Assembly (NCBI GenBank): GCA_963843285.1
Contig: CAWJJO010000019.1
Location: 66,684 to 130,683 of the forward strand
Direction of reading: 5' to 3'
Source of the DNA: CAZDDB01 sp963843285
GTDB lineage: Bacteria; Acidobacteriota; HRBIN11; JAKEFK01
Length of the DNA: 64,000 nt
The notes beneath the pieces were generated by a model that saw only the letters and a list, made by a program, of their open reading frames with translations, ran no database searches and was not told where the DNA came from. Positions 8,945 through 18,632 of the stretch are shown here, in pieces (the stretch's first letter is position 1; every line of letters starts with the position of its first letter). The position numbers and the translations under genes are program-made.

Positions 8945-9693
8945 ATGTATAAATGGTTGGGGTCGAGCTCTTCGCGAATGATCCGGAGTTGCTCCGGATG
9001 AGGAGGGTCCGTCGTATTCAAATTGGAGGCGACTTTGACTTTCCATCCAAGATTTTCCTGCACCTGTTCGACCGTGCAATTCGGATGCAGCGTTGTCAGA
9101 ATCATTTCGCCATCCTCAAATCCGTAGCATCCAAGATTCGTAATTACCTGAACCGGACCAGGTCCGGGCATTCCCAGCTTCGCACGGGTATCCGGGCCAT
9201 CCACGTACCCGGGAGAAGTAATGAAATCAACCCGCTCCGGAAAAGTTCGCTTGCTTTGAGGCGCAATTACAAACACTTTTTTCGCCAGAATCGCAATTTC
9301 ACATGCGCCTCCACTTCCAGGTAATCGCACGGTGGGCTTTTCGTAATCGCCGACAACCGTCGTATTCAAGTTCCCGAAACGATCGATCTGCGCGCCCTGC
9401 AGAAAACCGACATCGATCCGCTGTCCCTGCAGGTAGTAGTTGAAAATATCGAACATGGAGCAAATGCTGAGCGAGTTGGTTACCAGGGCGGGATCTCCAA
9501 TTGAAACGGGAAGACGTTCCGGTGTCGCGCCTACTGCTCCTGATTCATACAGCAACACAAGGTCGGGCGCATGCATTCTGCGCGCAAGATTGCACGCCAT
9601 GTTGGGAAGCCCGATTCCAACAAACACTACATCGCGGTCTTGCAATTGCCGCGCCGCTTGACAAACCATCAGCTCGTTTGTGTTGTAATCCAT
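8941..9693 (-). CDS. CoA-transferase subunit B (GctB-like)
   Basis: This 250-residue protein belongs to CoA-transferase family I, beta subunit. The DVVFVGIGLPNMACNLARR segment, the catalytic-type Glu in LLYESGAVGA, the GxGG loop in RLPGSGGACEIA and the FITSPGYVDG segment match glutaconate CoA-transferase B and relatives. It moves CoA between a carboxylic acid and an acyl-CoA and needs an alpha subunit. The only alpha subunit in the window is 3.5 kb away (13238-14148) and frameshifted, although such pairs are usually adjacent. The start codon ATG 9693 sits within a 21-bp palindrome. The exact substrate is not determined. Confidence 0.87.
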   Translation of the reverse strand: MDYNTNELMVCQAARQLQDRDVVFVGIGLPNMACNLARRMHAPDLVLLYESGAVGATPERLPVSIGDPALVTNSLSICSMFDIFNYYLQGQRIDVGFLQGAQIDRFGNLNTTVVGDYEKPTVRLPGSGGACEIAILAKKVFVIAPQSKRTFPERVDFITSPGYVDGPDTRAKLGMPGPGPVQVITNLGCYGFEDGEMILTTLHPNCTVEQVQENLGWKVKVASNLNTTDPPHPEQLRIIREELDPNHLYI

Positions 9694-9712
9694 GATGAAA
9701 GTATTTCATCAT
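9692..9712. promoter_or_regulatory. Perfect palindrome at the CoA-transferase B start
   Basis: ATGATGAAA-GTA-TTTCATCAT is a perfect 9-bp inverted repeat with a 3-base centre. It covers the start codon of the gene ending at 8941. It could be a repressor operator or an mRNA hairpin hiding the start. No function is shown. Confidence 0.4.
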
Positions 9713-9733
9713 AAAGACGCAAAGAACACAAAG
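9708..9733. repeat. Single arm of the CACAAAG repeat family
   Basis: The segment CATAAAGACGCAAAGAACAC and the following bases match the left arm of the dispersed inverted-repeat family. No matching right arm is found in the short gap before the next gene, so it is a solo or decayed copy. Confidence 0.55.
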
Positions 9734-9822
9734 GAATTTTCTACGCTTCAAACCAATTTGATCAGCTGCGGACGTTACTGGACATCGTGTCGGCTCATGC
9801 ATGCGGAACGCAGCTTTTGAGG

Positions 9823-11715
9823 TTAGCGTTCGCGCCAACGCTTTGCCTCTCGCACTCGCAGTAGAACCTCAAGGATTGCTTTGTTTTTAGTATCAGAAAA
9901 CTTGCCTGTCTGATAGCTGACGATACCGGCTTTCAGAACATAAGCTCCCTGCTGATCAGGAGCGACGATAAAATCACCGATCGTACAGGAATCCTGAGGA
10001 AACACATCTCTTAGCAACGGTACAGCGCCACGCGCAACGATGATTCCTTCACTTAGAATAGACCATCCTAATACCACGCGGCCTTTCAAACGATCTCCCC
10101 TTGAGTGACCTATCCAAACAGATGATCCTTCATTCTTTGCGATAATCGCAAATCGAAAAGGCTTTGAAGGACGAACCACCAGAGCTTGTGGCACACTCCG
10201 GTAAGAAGCCATCACGCTCTCAGGGGCCGTTTGGCTCGTCGGAAGATCCTGTAGCTTGATCCTCATCGGATCTACCGCCATTCCTCTTACAAAAAGGGCA
10301 ATCGGACTTTCGTTCCAAGACCAGAGACTTTCGGGAAAACGGTAACCCATATAAGAATTCCAGTTCCCCTGATCCCAAAAGGCGCCGATTGAGTGGGCGC
10401 CTATGGACCACAGCAAGGTCAAGACAAATATTTTTTTCAACCACCGGTTCCGAGAAATCAGACGACGAGCTGAGTATAAGAATAAGGTCAGGAGAGGCGT
10501 TATGTCTGCCATAAAGCGAGGGCCATAGTTTTGACCCGTTCCACCCCACCAATTCCCCCATTTGCTGTAAAGTAAAATGCTGAGCAAAACCCCTGCGGTC
10601 AAAGAACGTAAAAGACGGTCCCCATTCCTGTGCCAAACGAGCCCCATTCCAAGTAACGACAACAGAAATACAGGGGAGTAGATGAAAAGGCCGCGAGCCG
10701 GACTGAAAAGAATTCCCGCGAAACCCTCCAATAGTGGAGTTTTGAAAAAAGTTTCCGACAAAGGAAATTGGGAATGAAAGGGGTTCCCGAAATAGATCTC
10801 ATTGTATAGCAGTTGGAAGACTGCCACTGGAAAAGCCGCGATAGCAAATTTCAAGAATTGAGGGCGATGATAACGAATTACATATAGAATCAGCGGCAGT
10901 ACAACCACGAGGTCCGAAGGCCGACACACCACCGAGAAAGCCAGAGGGAATCCCGAAATGGCTATCCATACAGGTTGGCCCCGCCCACGGACCAGGCAAT
11001 ATACCCCGGCCGTCAATGCGAGCTGGCTGGCACCATGTTGCCATAACCCGCGGCTGCTAATGCTAAGGCTACTACTTCCCAGAGCATAGACGACAGTGAG
11101 CAGCATCGAGATCCTGCGGCTCGTCAATCGGCGAAGTAATCCGTAAAATAATACGGCAGATAGTGCAACGATTGCGGCTGCAGACATCTTTGCCAGTTCC
11201 TTCGGTAGAACGGCATCGATTTCGGCGCCGCCGATAGCTGTTGGAATGTACATGGCGAGCGCCATAATGGAAGAGCCTACCGGAAATGCGGAAACATAAT
11301 GTCCGTTCACAAATTCCAGATAATGTCGAACACCGTTTTTGTGAAGAAAATCAAACTCATCGAGATTGAAGTTGCCTTCCCGAAGAATACTCAACGGTAA
11401 ATATGTCGCCGGAGTCGAATCTCCCGCTGGAAGTCCACTGCCGGCAAGATAAATTGCCATCAGAATGGAAAAGATCATCAGGCGGGGGTGGCAAAATAGT
11501 AAACCCCAGGAAAATCTTCTGTGGTAAACAAGTAGCCGTAGTGGAATCATCAAGAACAAAAGCGCAGTTAGATTAGGAAGGGTCCATCGTTCTAGAGAAA
11601 CACCGCGGGCAGTGAGCGTCTCCAATCCAGTGAACATAATTCCCAGGATACAGAAGCTTAGTAGAAGTATTGCAACCTTGAAGAATGTGTCGGCCCAGCC
11701 CGCAAATCTCAACAA
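9823..11715 (-). CDS. Polytopic membrane protein, glycosyltransferase-like
   Basis: This 630-residue protein has about 10-12 hydrophobic helices over its first 450 residues and a soluble C-terminal domain of about 170 residues. Loop motifs GNFNLDEFDF, LFSPARGLFIYSPVFLLSL and WGNWWGGTGQNYGPRFMADITP are shared with a family of bacterial membrane proteins related to GT-C/GT39 lipid-linked sugar transferases. The acidic first loop (LDEFDFLHKNG) would hold the catalytic Asp or Glu if so. The actual substrate is unknown. The C-terminal domain looks beta-rich. The aldose epimerase gene lies 39 bases upstream on the same strand, so the two may be co-transcribed. Confidence 0.65.
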   Translation of the reverse strand: MLRFAGWADTFFKVAILLLSFCILGIMFTGLETLTARGVSLERWTLPNLTALLFLMIPLRLLVYHRRFSWGLLFCHPRLMIFSILMAIYLAGSGLPAGDSTPATYLPLSILREGNFNLDEFDFLHKNGVRHYLEFVNGHYVSAFPVGSSIMALAMYIPTAIGGAEIDAVLPKELAKMSAAAIVALSAVLFYGLLRRLTSRRISMLLTVVYALGSSSLSISSRGLWQHGASQLALTAGVYCLVRGRGQPVWIAISGFPLAFSVVCRPSDLVVVLPLILYVIRYHRPQFLKFAIAAFPVAVFQLLYNEIYFGNPFHSQFPLSETFFKTPLLEGFAGILFSPARGLFIYSPVFLLSLLGMGLVWHRNGDRLLRSLTAGVLLSILLYSKWGNWWGGTGQNYGPRFMADITPLLTLFLYSARRLISRNRWLKKIFVLTLLWSIGAHSIGAFWDQGNWNSYMGYRFPESLWSWNESPIALFVRGMAVDPMRIKLQDLPTSQTAPESVMASYRSVPQALVVRPSKPFRFAIIAKNEGSSVWIGHSRGDRLKGRVVLGWSILSEGIIVARGAVPLLRDVFPQDSCTIGDFIVAPDQQGAYVLKAGIVSYQTGKFSDTKNKAILEVLLRVREAKRWRER

Positions 11716-11754
11716 ACGCTTCCTTTGTCGAACAGCTTAGCTACCCGCAACCCG

Positions 11755-12726
11755 CTATTGGCGGGGGATTGAAAGGGAGTAGATCGTGATTTTGAAATGC
11801 GTCACATCACCCGGGGGAAGTGCAATCACGTTGCTTTCAATTCCGTTGTTGGAAAGATTGAACGCATCGGTGGGACAGGTGTAAGGCTCGATACAGATGG
11901 CCTTTCTGGGAGCTGGAGGGGTAAACAGAACGACGTTTGGAAACTGTCGCCCGTCAAATTCCACGATCGTTTGTGTTGCGTTCCTGGAATCGGCAAGAAT
12001 GCACTCGATGGATCCGTCCGGATCGCTAACGAGATCTGTAAAAATATCATCCAACTGGAGCTTGTTGACGTCAACGGGCTGGCGTAGATCGAAATGCCCA
12101 ATCACATCCAGCAATTTTCCTGTTGGAAGAGTCTCAACTAGTTCCCAGTACTTCCGCGCCTTCACCTGCAAGGTACCTAATTCCGATTTTCGAAAATACG
12201 GGTGGATTCCAAATCCAAACGGCAACAGATCCGTTCCTGTATTTCGCACAGTTGTGTTCATTTCAAGCTTGCCGTTTTTTAGACGGTATGTAACTTCAAA
12301 TTGGAACAGGAACGGAAATTGCTTGAGAATTTGATCGGGATAATCATACGCATCGAGTGTGCAGTGTATCCACGCGCCTTCTTGATCGGATGCCCCAGAT
12401 CCCGCAACGATCCAGCGTTTGTCCCGTACGAATCCGTGACGCGGAGGATCTACCTGATACTGCTTTCCGCGGAACGTGAAGGTTCCATCTTTGATTCGGT
12501 TCGGAAACGGAAAAAGAATCGGAATTCCGTAGCTGGTCGGACGTTTGCAAAATTCTTCAAAGGCAACCGGTTCAAGGACAGGCAGTTGTGAGTAGAACGA
12601 AAAACAATTATTTCCAAATTGCGGCGCAATTTCCGCGAACGCTCCGCTCGAGTCCCGAAGGGTGCAAACCTCCACATCTCCGCGAGTTTCAAATTGGACT
12701 GAATTGCTCATATTGCTCTTCATCAT
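11755..12726 (-). CDS. Aldose 1-epimerase family protein
   Basis: This 323-residue protein of the galactose mutarotase fold interconverts alpha and beta anomers of a sugar or sugar phosphate. Recognisable segments are GIPILFPFPNRI, the HGFVRD motif with the catalytic-type His, GFGIHPYFR, and a late CIEPYTCPTDAFNL segment with the base Glu. The start at ATG 12726 follows GAGGGT; ATG 12711 is an alternative. It diverges from the YjbQ gene with only 27 bases between start codons, so the promoters must overlap or lie within the genes. No signal peptide is seen, so it is cytoplasmic. Confidence 0.86.
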   Translation of the reverse strand: MMKSNMSNSVQFETRGDVEVCTLRDSSGAFAEIAPQFGNNCFSFYSQLPVLEPVAFEEFCKRPTSYGIPILFPFPNRIKDGTFTFRGKQYQVDPPRHGFVRDKRWIVAGSGASDQEGAWIHCTLDAYDYPDQILKQFPFLFQFEVTYRLKNGKLEMNTTVRNTGTDLLPFGFGIHPYFRKSELGTLQVKARKYWELVETLPTGKLLDVIGHFDLRQPVDVNKLQLDDIFTDLVSDPDGSIECILADSRNATQTIVEFDGRQFPNVVLFTPPAPRKAICIEPYTCPTDAFNLSNNGIESNVIALPPGDVTHFKITIYSLSIPRQ

Positions 12727-12753
12727 ACACCCTCAGAGTACAATAGGAACAGG

Positions 12754-13158
12754 ATGCGCAAGACGATCGAAATTACAACCGACAAGCCCAATGCGCTTTA
12801 CGACATTACCGATCGAGTTCGCAAGATTGTATCGGATAGCGGGACGCAAAATGGACTCGTGCACGTATATGTTCGGCATGCAACAGCAGCGATCATGATC
12901 CAGGAAAACTGGGATGAATCAGTTCAGACAGATGTTGTGAACCTTCTGAAAAAGCTCATTCCCAGTGGGGTGTGGCTGCACGATCGCCAGGACGGAAATG
13001 GCGATGCGCACTTGAAATCCGGAATTATCGGACCATCGGAAACTGTTCCGCTTGTGGATGGCAACCTCGCACTTGGAAAATGGCAGAACATTTTCCTTTG
13101 CGAATTCGACGGTCCCCGAAAACGAGAGATCCTAATCACGGTAATTCCGGATAGCTAA
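12754..13158 (+). CDS. YjbQ/UPF0047 family protein
   Basis: This 134-residue protein starts at ATG 12754 after AGGAACAGG. The hallmark segments are VYVRHATAAIMIQEN, GNGDAHLKSGIIGPSETVPL and GKWQNIFLCEFDGPRKREI, with conserved histidines for a metal site. The family forms trimers. E. coli YjbQ shows weak thiamin phosphate synthase activity, but the physiological role is unsettled. It is a stand-alone gene, convergent with the CoA-transferase A gene. Confidence 0.92.
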   Translation: MRKTIEITTDKPNALYDITDRVRKIVSDSGTQNGLVHVYVRHATAAIMIQENWDESVQTDVVNLLKKLIPSGVWLHDRQDGNGDAHLKSGIIGPSETVPLVDGNLALGKWQNIFLCEFDGPRKREILITVIPDS

Positions 13159-13195
13159 TTTCTCAGTTTACAGACTGAAGGAATTCTTTGATTTT

Positions 13196-13230
13196 GCGTT
13201 CCTTCGTGCCTTTTTGTCTTTGTGGTTAAC
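13196..13230. repeat. Single right arm of the CACAAAG repeat family
   Basis: The segment ending in GTCTTTGTGGTTAA matches the right arm of the dispersed element. It fills the 79-bp gap between two convergent genes. No left arm is recognisable. Confidence 0.6.
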
Positions 13231-13237
13231 CCGATCT

Positions 13238-14148
13238 TCAGTAACCGTAGTTGACGGGTTCGCAGAATTGATCCTTTGCTTTGAGCTGTGCGGCGCGTTC
13301 GGCCATTCTGGCCGTGTATTCGGCCCTGTCCTTCAGACCGAAAACCCATTCTTCCAGATATGCTTTGAACTTACCTTCATCCTGTGAAATGTTGCGCCAG
13401 TTGACGTAGAAATCGTTGTCGCGATCATAGTACCCTTGCGCAAATGACGGATGGCACCCGAACGGCTCCTGAACCACAGCTTTGACGATAAAACCTGGAA
13501 TCAGTGTGCGGTTCGGATCGGAACGGATCAAACGCTGTTCGACAATCTCTTCCGCCACTACGATCACGTTCGTTGCAGCAAACGCAGCTTCTTTTTGCAC
13601 GCCCATCAAGCCCCAGATTTGCGCATTGCCTTCCGCATCCGCGCGCTGCGCGTGAATGATCGTGGTGTCCGGATTGAGCGCCGGAACCGTGGCAAGTTTC
13701 TCGCCGGTGTAAGGACAGGTAATGGTTTTGATTCTTGGATTGACGCGTGGAAGATCGCTTCCCATATAGTTTCGTAATGGAAAAAACGGCAACCTTGCGG
13801 CGCCTGCAGTAAATCGCGCCACCATTCCAAAATGAGAATATTCTTCCAGTTCGATCGGATGCGGTTGGTTTTTTTCCACAGCACGGCGCAACGCATACAA
13901 GCGGACCGGCACCAGGATTTCCGGCCCAGCTAAACACCAGCTTCCGGACACAACCGGCGCCGATCAATTGCTCGTAGATCAGATCCGGAGTCAGCCGGCA
14001 GACGGTCAGATCCTGTCGCTTTCTGCCTGATGATCTCGTGTCCGGCCGCAAAACAGATCAGGTGGGTAAAGCCTTCGATCACAATGGTGTCGCCGTCCTG
14101 GACAAACCGGCCGATCGCTTCTTGCATCGACATCAGCTTGTTTTCCAT
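13238..14148 (-). pseudogene. CoA-transferase subunit A (GctA-like), two frameshifts
   Basis: Three reading frames together rebuild a glutaconate CoA-transferase alpha-type subunit. Residues from ATG 14148 read EAIGRFVQDGDTIVIEGFTHL to about base 14018. A second frame then gives QDLTVCRLTPDLIYEQLIGAG and RKLVFSWAGNPGAGPL to about 13897. A third gives YALRRAVEKNQPHPIELEEY to the stop at 13238. Each step looks like one extra base. Apart from the shifts, the sequence is well conserved and has no internal stops. It is the last gene of an aminotransferase/aldehyde dehydrogenase operon. Its B partner lies at 8941-9693. It is either recently inactivated or carries sequencing errors. Confidence 0.8.
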
Positions 14149-14159
14149 AGGCTTTAATC

Positions 14160-14215
14160 CATCTTGCAGGCGGAACGCCTGCGGTCCATAATGCAGGCCA
14201 GGGCCTGCGCTCCAT
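14160..14215. repeat. GC-rich palindromic repeat (CCATAATGCAGGC family)
   Basis: Two hairpins (GCAGGCGGAACGCCTGC and GCAGGCCAGGGCCTGC) flank the word CCATAATGCAGGC. The same word occurs near 22890 and 56985. The element lies in the gap between the aminotransferase and CoA-transferase A genes. Confidence 0.75.
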
Positions 14216-14218
14216 ATC

Positions 14219-15552
14219 CTACGGTCTTTCGATTTCGGTCAGTACCTCATCCAAAATATTGAGAGCCAGATCCACTATCCTCTTTGTCCACAATCAATGG
14301 AGGCGCAAGACGAATGATGTTTTCGCCGCAACCAAGCAGCAGCAGTCCCTTCTGAAATGCCCGCTGCACAATTTCTTCCGACTCTTCTTTCGCTTTTTCT
14401 TTCGTCTTGCGATCACGCACAAATTCGATTCCGATCATCAACCCGATCCCGCGAACATCTCCGATCAAACGATGGCGATCCATCATCGACTTCATTTGAC
14501 CCAGAAGATAGTTGCCGACTTCTGTTGCATTGGCCATCAAGTTTTCTTCTACTAATTCAATCGTAGCAATGGCCGCTTCGCACGCGACGGGATTTCCGCC
14601 AAAAGTGCTGCCGTGGCTTCCGGCGGGCCATGTCATTACATTCGCTTTTGGCGATCATCGCGCTGACCGGCATTCCGGAGGCGATTCCTTTCGCAACCGT
14701 AATCACGTCCGGTTCCACACCAAAATGCTCCGAGGCGAACCACTTGCCGGTTCGCCCCATCCCGCTTTGCACTTCATCCGCAACGTAAATGATTCCGTAT
14801 TTTTCGCAGATCTGTTTCAACCGCTTGTGATAATCAGGAGGCGGAACGATGTATCCACCTTCCCCCTGAATCGGCTCCACAAAAACGGCCGCCACATCAT
14901 CGGGCGGAACCATCTTGGCAAAATATTCTTCTTCCAGGACATTTACACAATACAGATTGCAAGACGGATACGTGAGGTTGTACGGGCAGCGATAGCAGTA
15001 CCCAAATGGCACATGAGTGACGCCGGGAAGAAACGGCGAAAAATGCTGCCGCTGTTTCATCTTGCTGGCAGTCAAGCTCAAGGCGCCCATCGAACGTCCG
15101 TGAAACGCTCCGAAAAACGAAATCAGCCGCGATCTACGCGTATGATAGCGGGTCAATTTGATCGCCGCTTCAACGGCTTCCGTACCTGAATTTCCAAGAA
15201 ACACTTTTTTTTGCGACGGACCCGGAGCAATCTCCGCCATCTTTTTCGCGAGAGCCGCAAACGAGGGATAGTAGAAATCGGTCGAGCAGATGTGGAGGAA
15301 TTTTTCCGAAGCGTGTTTGATCGCATCTACAACTTTCGGATGCGAATGACCGGTCGTGACCACGGCAATTCCCGCCATGAAATCCAAAAAGCGGTTGCCG
15401 TCTACATCTTCGACCATCGTTCCCTTGCCCCGCTCCACAACCAGCGGATATTCTTTGATGTAAGACGTAGATGTATATGCTTCGTCCGCTGCGATGACTT
15501 CCTTTGCGCGCGGACCGGGTGGCGCTACTTTGATCTTCGGATAATCTTTCAT
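14219..15552 (-). pseudogene. Class III aminotransferase (GABA/ornithine type), two frameshifts
   Basis: The N-terminal 310 or so residues from ATG 15552 are clearly a PLP-dependent class III aminotransferase: FLGNSGTEAVEAAIKLTR, FFGAFHGRSMGALSLTAS, a Cys-rich CYRCPYNLTYPSCNLYCV loop, VADEVQSGMGRTGKWF and the PLP Lys in VAKGIASGMP. One extra base near 14640 moves the frame to SEVMTWPAGSHGSTFGGNP. A second near 14276 moves it again, to VDLALNILDEVLTEIERP and the TAG at 14219. With both repaired, the protein is about 444 residues, a normal length. It lies 12 bases after the aldehyde dehydrogenase gene. The amino donor could be 4-aminobutyrate, ornithine or a related omega-amino acid. Confidence 0.82.
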
Positions 15553-15564
15553 AGGCAGCTCCGC

Positions 15565-17138
15565 TTACACTTCGACATCGATTAGAGTTCGGCTTTGTTC
15601 ACGCAAAAATTTCATCAGATAGTACGGACCCAGCGCTGCCGGTCCAGTAGATCCGGATCCTTTCCAGCCTCCGAACGGATTCACTCCCGGCCATGCTCCG
15701 GTTGTGGCTCCGCCTTTGCGATTTGCATACGTTACGCCGGATTCAATGTTGTCCAGAAATTTCTTGACCTCTTGCGCATCCTTACTGAAAATGCCGGCCG
15801 TCAGTCCGTAAAGCGCGCGATTGGAGAGCGTGAGCGCTTCATCCAGATCTTTGACTTCCGTAACCAGAAGGATGGGAAGGAACATCTCTTCGTAAAACAA
15901 TTCGTTGTTGTTGTCCTTCATGTATGCGATTGTCGGTTCTACATAGTATCCATGTCCGAGATCGCCGTCTTTGCGGACCACGCCGCCGGTGAGGATTTCA
16001 CCACCGGCCGCCTTGATCCGTTCGATGTACTGTTGATAATTCTTGTACGCACTTTCATTGATTACCGGACCGAGAAACACTTCACGCAACACCGGGTTCC
16101 CCAGCTTGATCGCTTTCGTTTTATCCAGCAGTTTGGTCATGAATTCCCCTTTGATTGCCGGATTCAGATAGGCGCGCGAACAGGCGCTGCACTTCTGGCC
16201 GCCGTACCCGAACGCCGATCGCATCACGCCTTCCGCTGCCGCATCGACGTCCGCGCTCTTTCCGATGTAAACGGGATTCTTTCCTCCCATTTCCACGACG
16301 ACGGGTTTGGGATACTTCGTCGAAAAATTCTTGTAGATGTGCATTCCAACCTGGTACGAACCGGTGAACGCCATCCCCTGTGTGTGCGGATGATCCGTGA
16401 TCGTCTGTCCGACGTCTGACCCTGTACCGGAAACAAAATGAATTACGTCTGCCGGCACTCCGCCTTCACGCAATGCCTTGTACAGGAACGCGCCGATAAT
16501 GGGAGCGTCATGAGACGGCTTAAACACAACCGTATTGCCGGTCACCAGAGCCCCGGACATCATGCCGATCGCAAGCGCCATCGGAAAGTTGAACGGAGCG
16601 ATCACGCCCCACACTCCATAGGGCACCAGAACGCTCATCGTCTTCTCGTTCGGCATTGTCCGCTGCATCGGCTTGGTGTAGCCATCGCTGTCTTCCAGGT
16701 TCTGACAGTAGTAACGGATCAAATCAGCGGACTCTTCCACTTCACCCATCGATTCCAGGCGATTCTTCCCCGCTTCGAACGACATGAATGCGGTCAGATA
16801 GTACTTGTTTGCCGCGATCCAATCGGCGGACTTGCGCAGGATTTCCACCCGTTTGCGCCAACCCAGATCACGCCACGCTGGAAACGCCTTGTGCGCAAGC
16901 TCAACCGCCTGTGTGGTTTCTTCTTTGGTCGCCTGCTGCACTTTCCCAAAAGAATCCGGCGATCGATCGGAGACCGGATTTCCACGGTGCGTTCCGTTTT
17001 GGACGGCACTCCACCAATCATGTTTGGATATAGTTTTCCAAAATCCTTTTTTACGTCTTCCACCGCTTTTTCATATTCGCGATGAAATTCTTCGGACGAT
17101 CCGATCGTTGTATATGTGATTTTTTGTTGCTCGCTCAT
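15565..17138 (-). pseudogene. Aldehyde dehydrogenase (P5C dehydrogenase-like), one frameshift
   Basis: From ATG 17138 the frame reads to IRSPIDRRILLGK. One missing base in the run near 16945-16953 then shifts it to VQQATKEETTQAVELAHKAFP, which stays open to 15565. The rest is a complete NAD(P)-dependent ALDH of about 524 residues: VIAPFNFPMALAIG (cofactor), FTGSYQVG, the base Glu in VVVEMGGKNP, and the catalytic Cys in GGQKCSACSR. Length and the C-terminal FLREQSRT resemble 1-pyrroline-5-carboxylate dehydrogenases. The start shares ATGA with the stop of the upstream aminotransferase. A shift in a homopolymer-like stretch makes sequencing error a real alternative. Confidence 0.82.
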
Positions 17139-18447
17139 GCTGTTTGCTCCAATGTTTTTTGAAATAATGAAATGAGTTCCTGAATTTCTTCCCTGGTAAC
17201 CGTAAACGGAGGCGCCAGCATTACCAGATCCCCGTTTGTGCCATCCACGTGGCCCACATTCGGCCAGAGAATCAACCCATTTTGAAATGCAAGTTCGGTA
17301 AGCCGCTCCACAAACTTCTGAGAACGCGGAAACGGCTCTTTTGTGCCGCGATCCTTGACAAACTCAACCGCTGCCATCAAGCCCTTTCCGCGCACATCTC
17401 CAACGACGCGGTTTTCACGAAGCCGTTCAATTGTTGGAAAAAGTATTCCCCCATTTCGGCGCAGCGTTCCACAAGATGATTCCGTTTCAAGTAGCGCACT
17501 GTCGCAACACCCACGGCGCAGATCACAGGCGTATGCGAATAGGTCTGCGCATGATTGAAGTACCCGCTGGTACTGGCCAGCAGATCCAGGATCTCCTTCT
17601 TTGCGACAAGTGCGCTGAGCGGAACGGCTCCGCCATTGAGACCCTTTCCCAGAGCCATGATGTCCGGGATGAAATCAAAGTGCTGAAACGAAAACCATTT
17701 TCCGGTGCGTCCCATACCGGCCATAACTTCATCGGCAATCAACAGGATGTCGTACTTCTTGCAGATCTCCAGGACGCGCCTGTAGTATTCCTGCGTTGGG
17801 ACCATGGCGCCCGCCGATGATCCAATGATCGGTTCCGCAATAAAAGCAGCGATTGTTTCCGGTCCCTGTTTGAGGATCTCTTCTTCGAGCGCTTCGCCCG
17901 TACAGGCCTTGCACCCCGGATGACGGTAGTTATCGGGCGCCTGAATGCGAGGAAAATCGGTCAGCAGCGGCCCGTAGACTTTGCGATAATGCTCGCGGCC
18001 GGAAAGGGAAAGCGCCGTCAAAGTGTTGCCGTGATACGACGGCGTTCTGGAGATGATCTTCCATTTCGTAGTGATGCCCTTTTCGTACCAGTACTGGCGA
18101 GACAGCTTCACGCAAGCTTCGATCGCCTCCGAACCGCTCGATAGGAAATAGCTGTACTTGAGCGTGCCGGGAAGAATCTCCGCGAGCTCCGCAGCCAGAT
18201 CTTCGACCGGCTTGTGTGTAAATTGCGTACCATTTACATACGCTAGTTCGCCGATCTGAGCGGCGACAGCTTCCGCGATGTCGCGTACTCCATGGCCGAC
18301 ATTTACAACAACCGCTCCGCCCGAGGCATCCAGGTATTTCTTGCCGTCCTCATCAAAGATGTAGCTGCCCCGCGCCGAAACCGCGCGCGGGAACTTCCGC
18401 GTCAGTTTGCGGTAAAAGACAAAACTGTCGGGGTATTGATAACTCAT
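17135..18447 (-). pseudogene. Class III aminotransferase (second), one frameshift
   Basis: The start at ATG 18447 is preceded by AGGGA. The open frame upstream of it is not family-like. The main frame shows SYFLSSGSEAIEACVKLSRQYW, SYHGNTLTALSLSGRE, LIADEVMAGMGRTGKWF and the PLP Lys in ALGKGLNGGAVPLSA. After YFFQQL the frame breaks near 17427: one missing base separates it from RLRENRVVGDVRGKGLMAAVEFVKDRG, which ends at 17135. The repaired length is about 437 residues. It is the first gene of the catabolic operon and probably transaminates an omega-amino acid to the aldehyde used by the next enzyme. Confidence 0.82.
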
Positions 18448-18595
18448 CGATTTGGATTCCCTGGAAGGCGGGCTTCCTGCCGAACCCGTAATTATAACCC
18501 AAATGATTGAGGCATAGAACGACAAATCTAAGTCATTTATTTGCAATAAGATATCCCATTTTGTCGTGCGTTCTTTGGAATGCCAAGCATTATGC

Positions 18596-18625
18596 TTGAC
18601 AAACATTATGTTGTTTGAGCATTAT
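18596..18625 (+). promoter_or_regulatory. Possible sigma-70 promoter before the ATPase remnant
   Basis: TTGACA at 18596-18601, then 18 bases, then CATTAT at 18620-18625. The word CATTATGTTGT occurs twice here (18604 and 18620). The start codon at 18633 is only 7 bases further on, so the transcript would be nearly leaderless. Confidence 0.4.
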
Positions 18626-18632
18626 GTTGTAA

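Noticed and set aside
18448..18606. Longer start for the second aminotransferase
   Set aside because: The added residues lack similarity to the family and cover a promoter-like intergenic region; ATG 18447 has a ribosome site.
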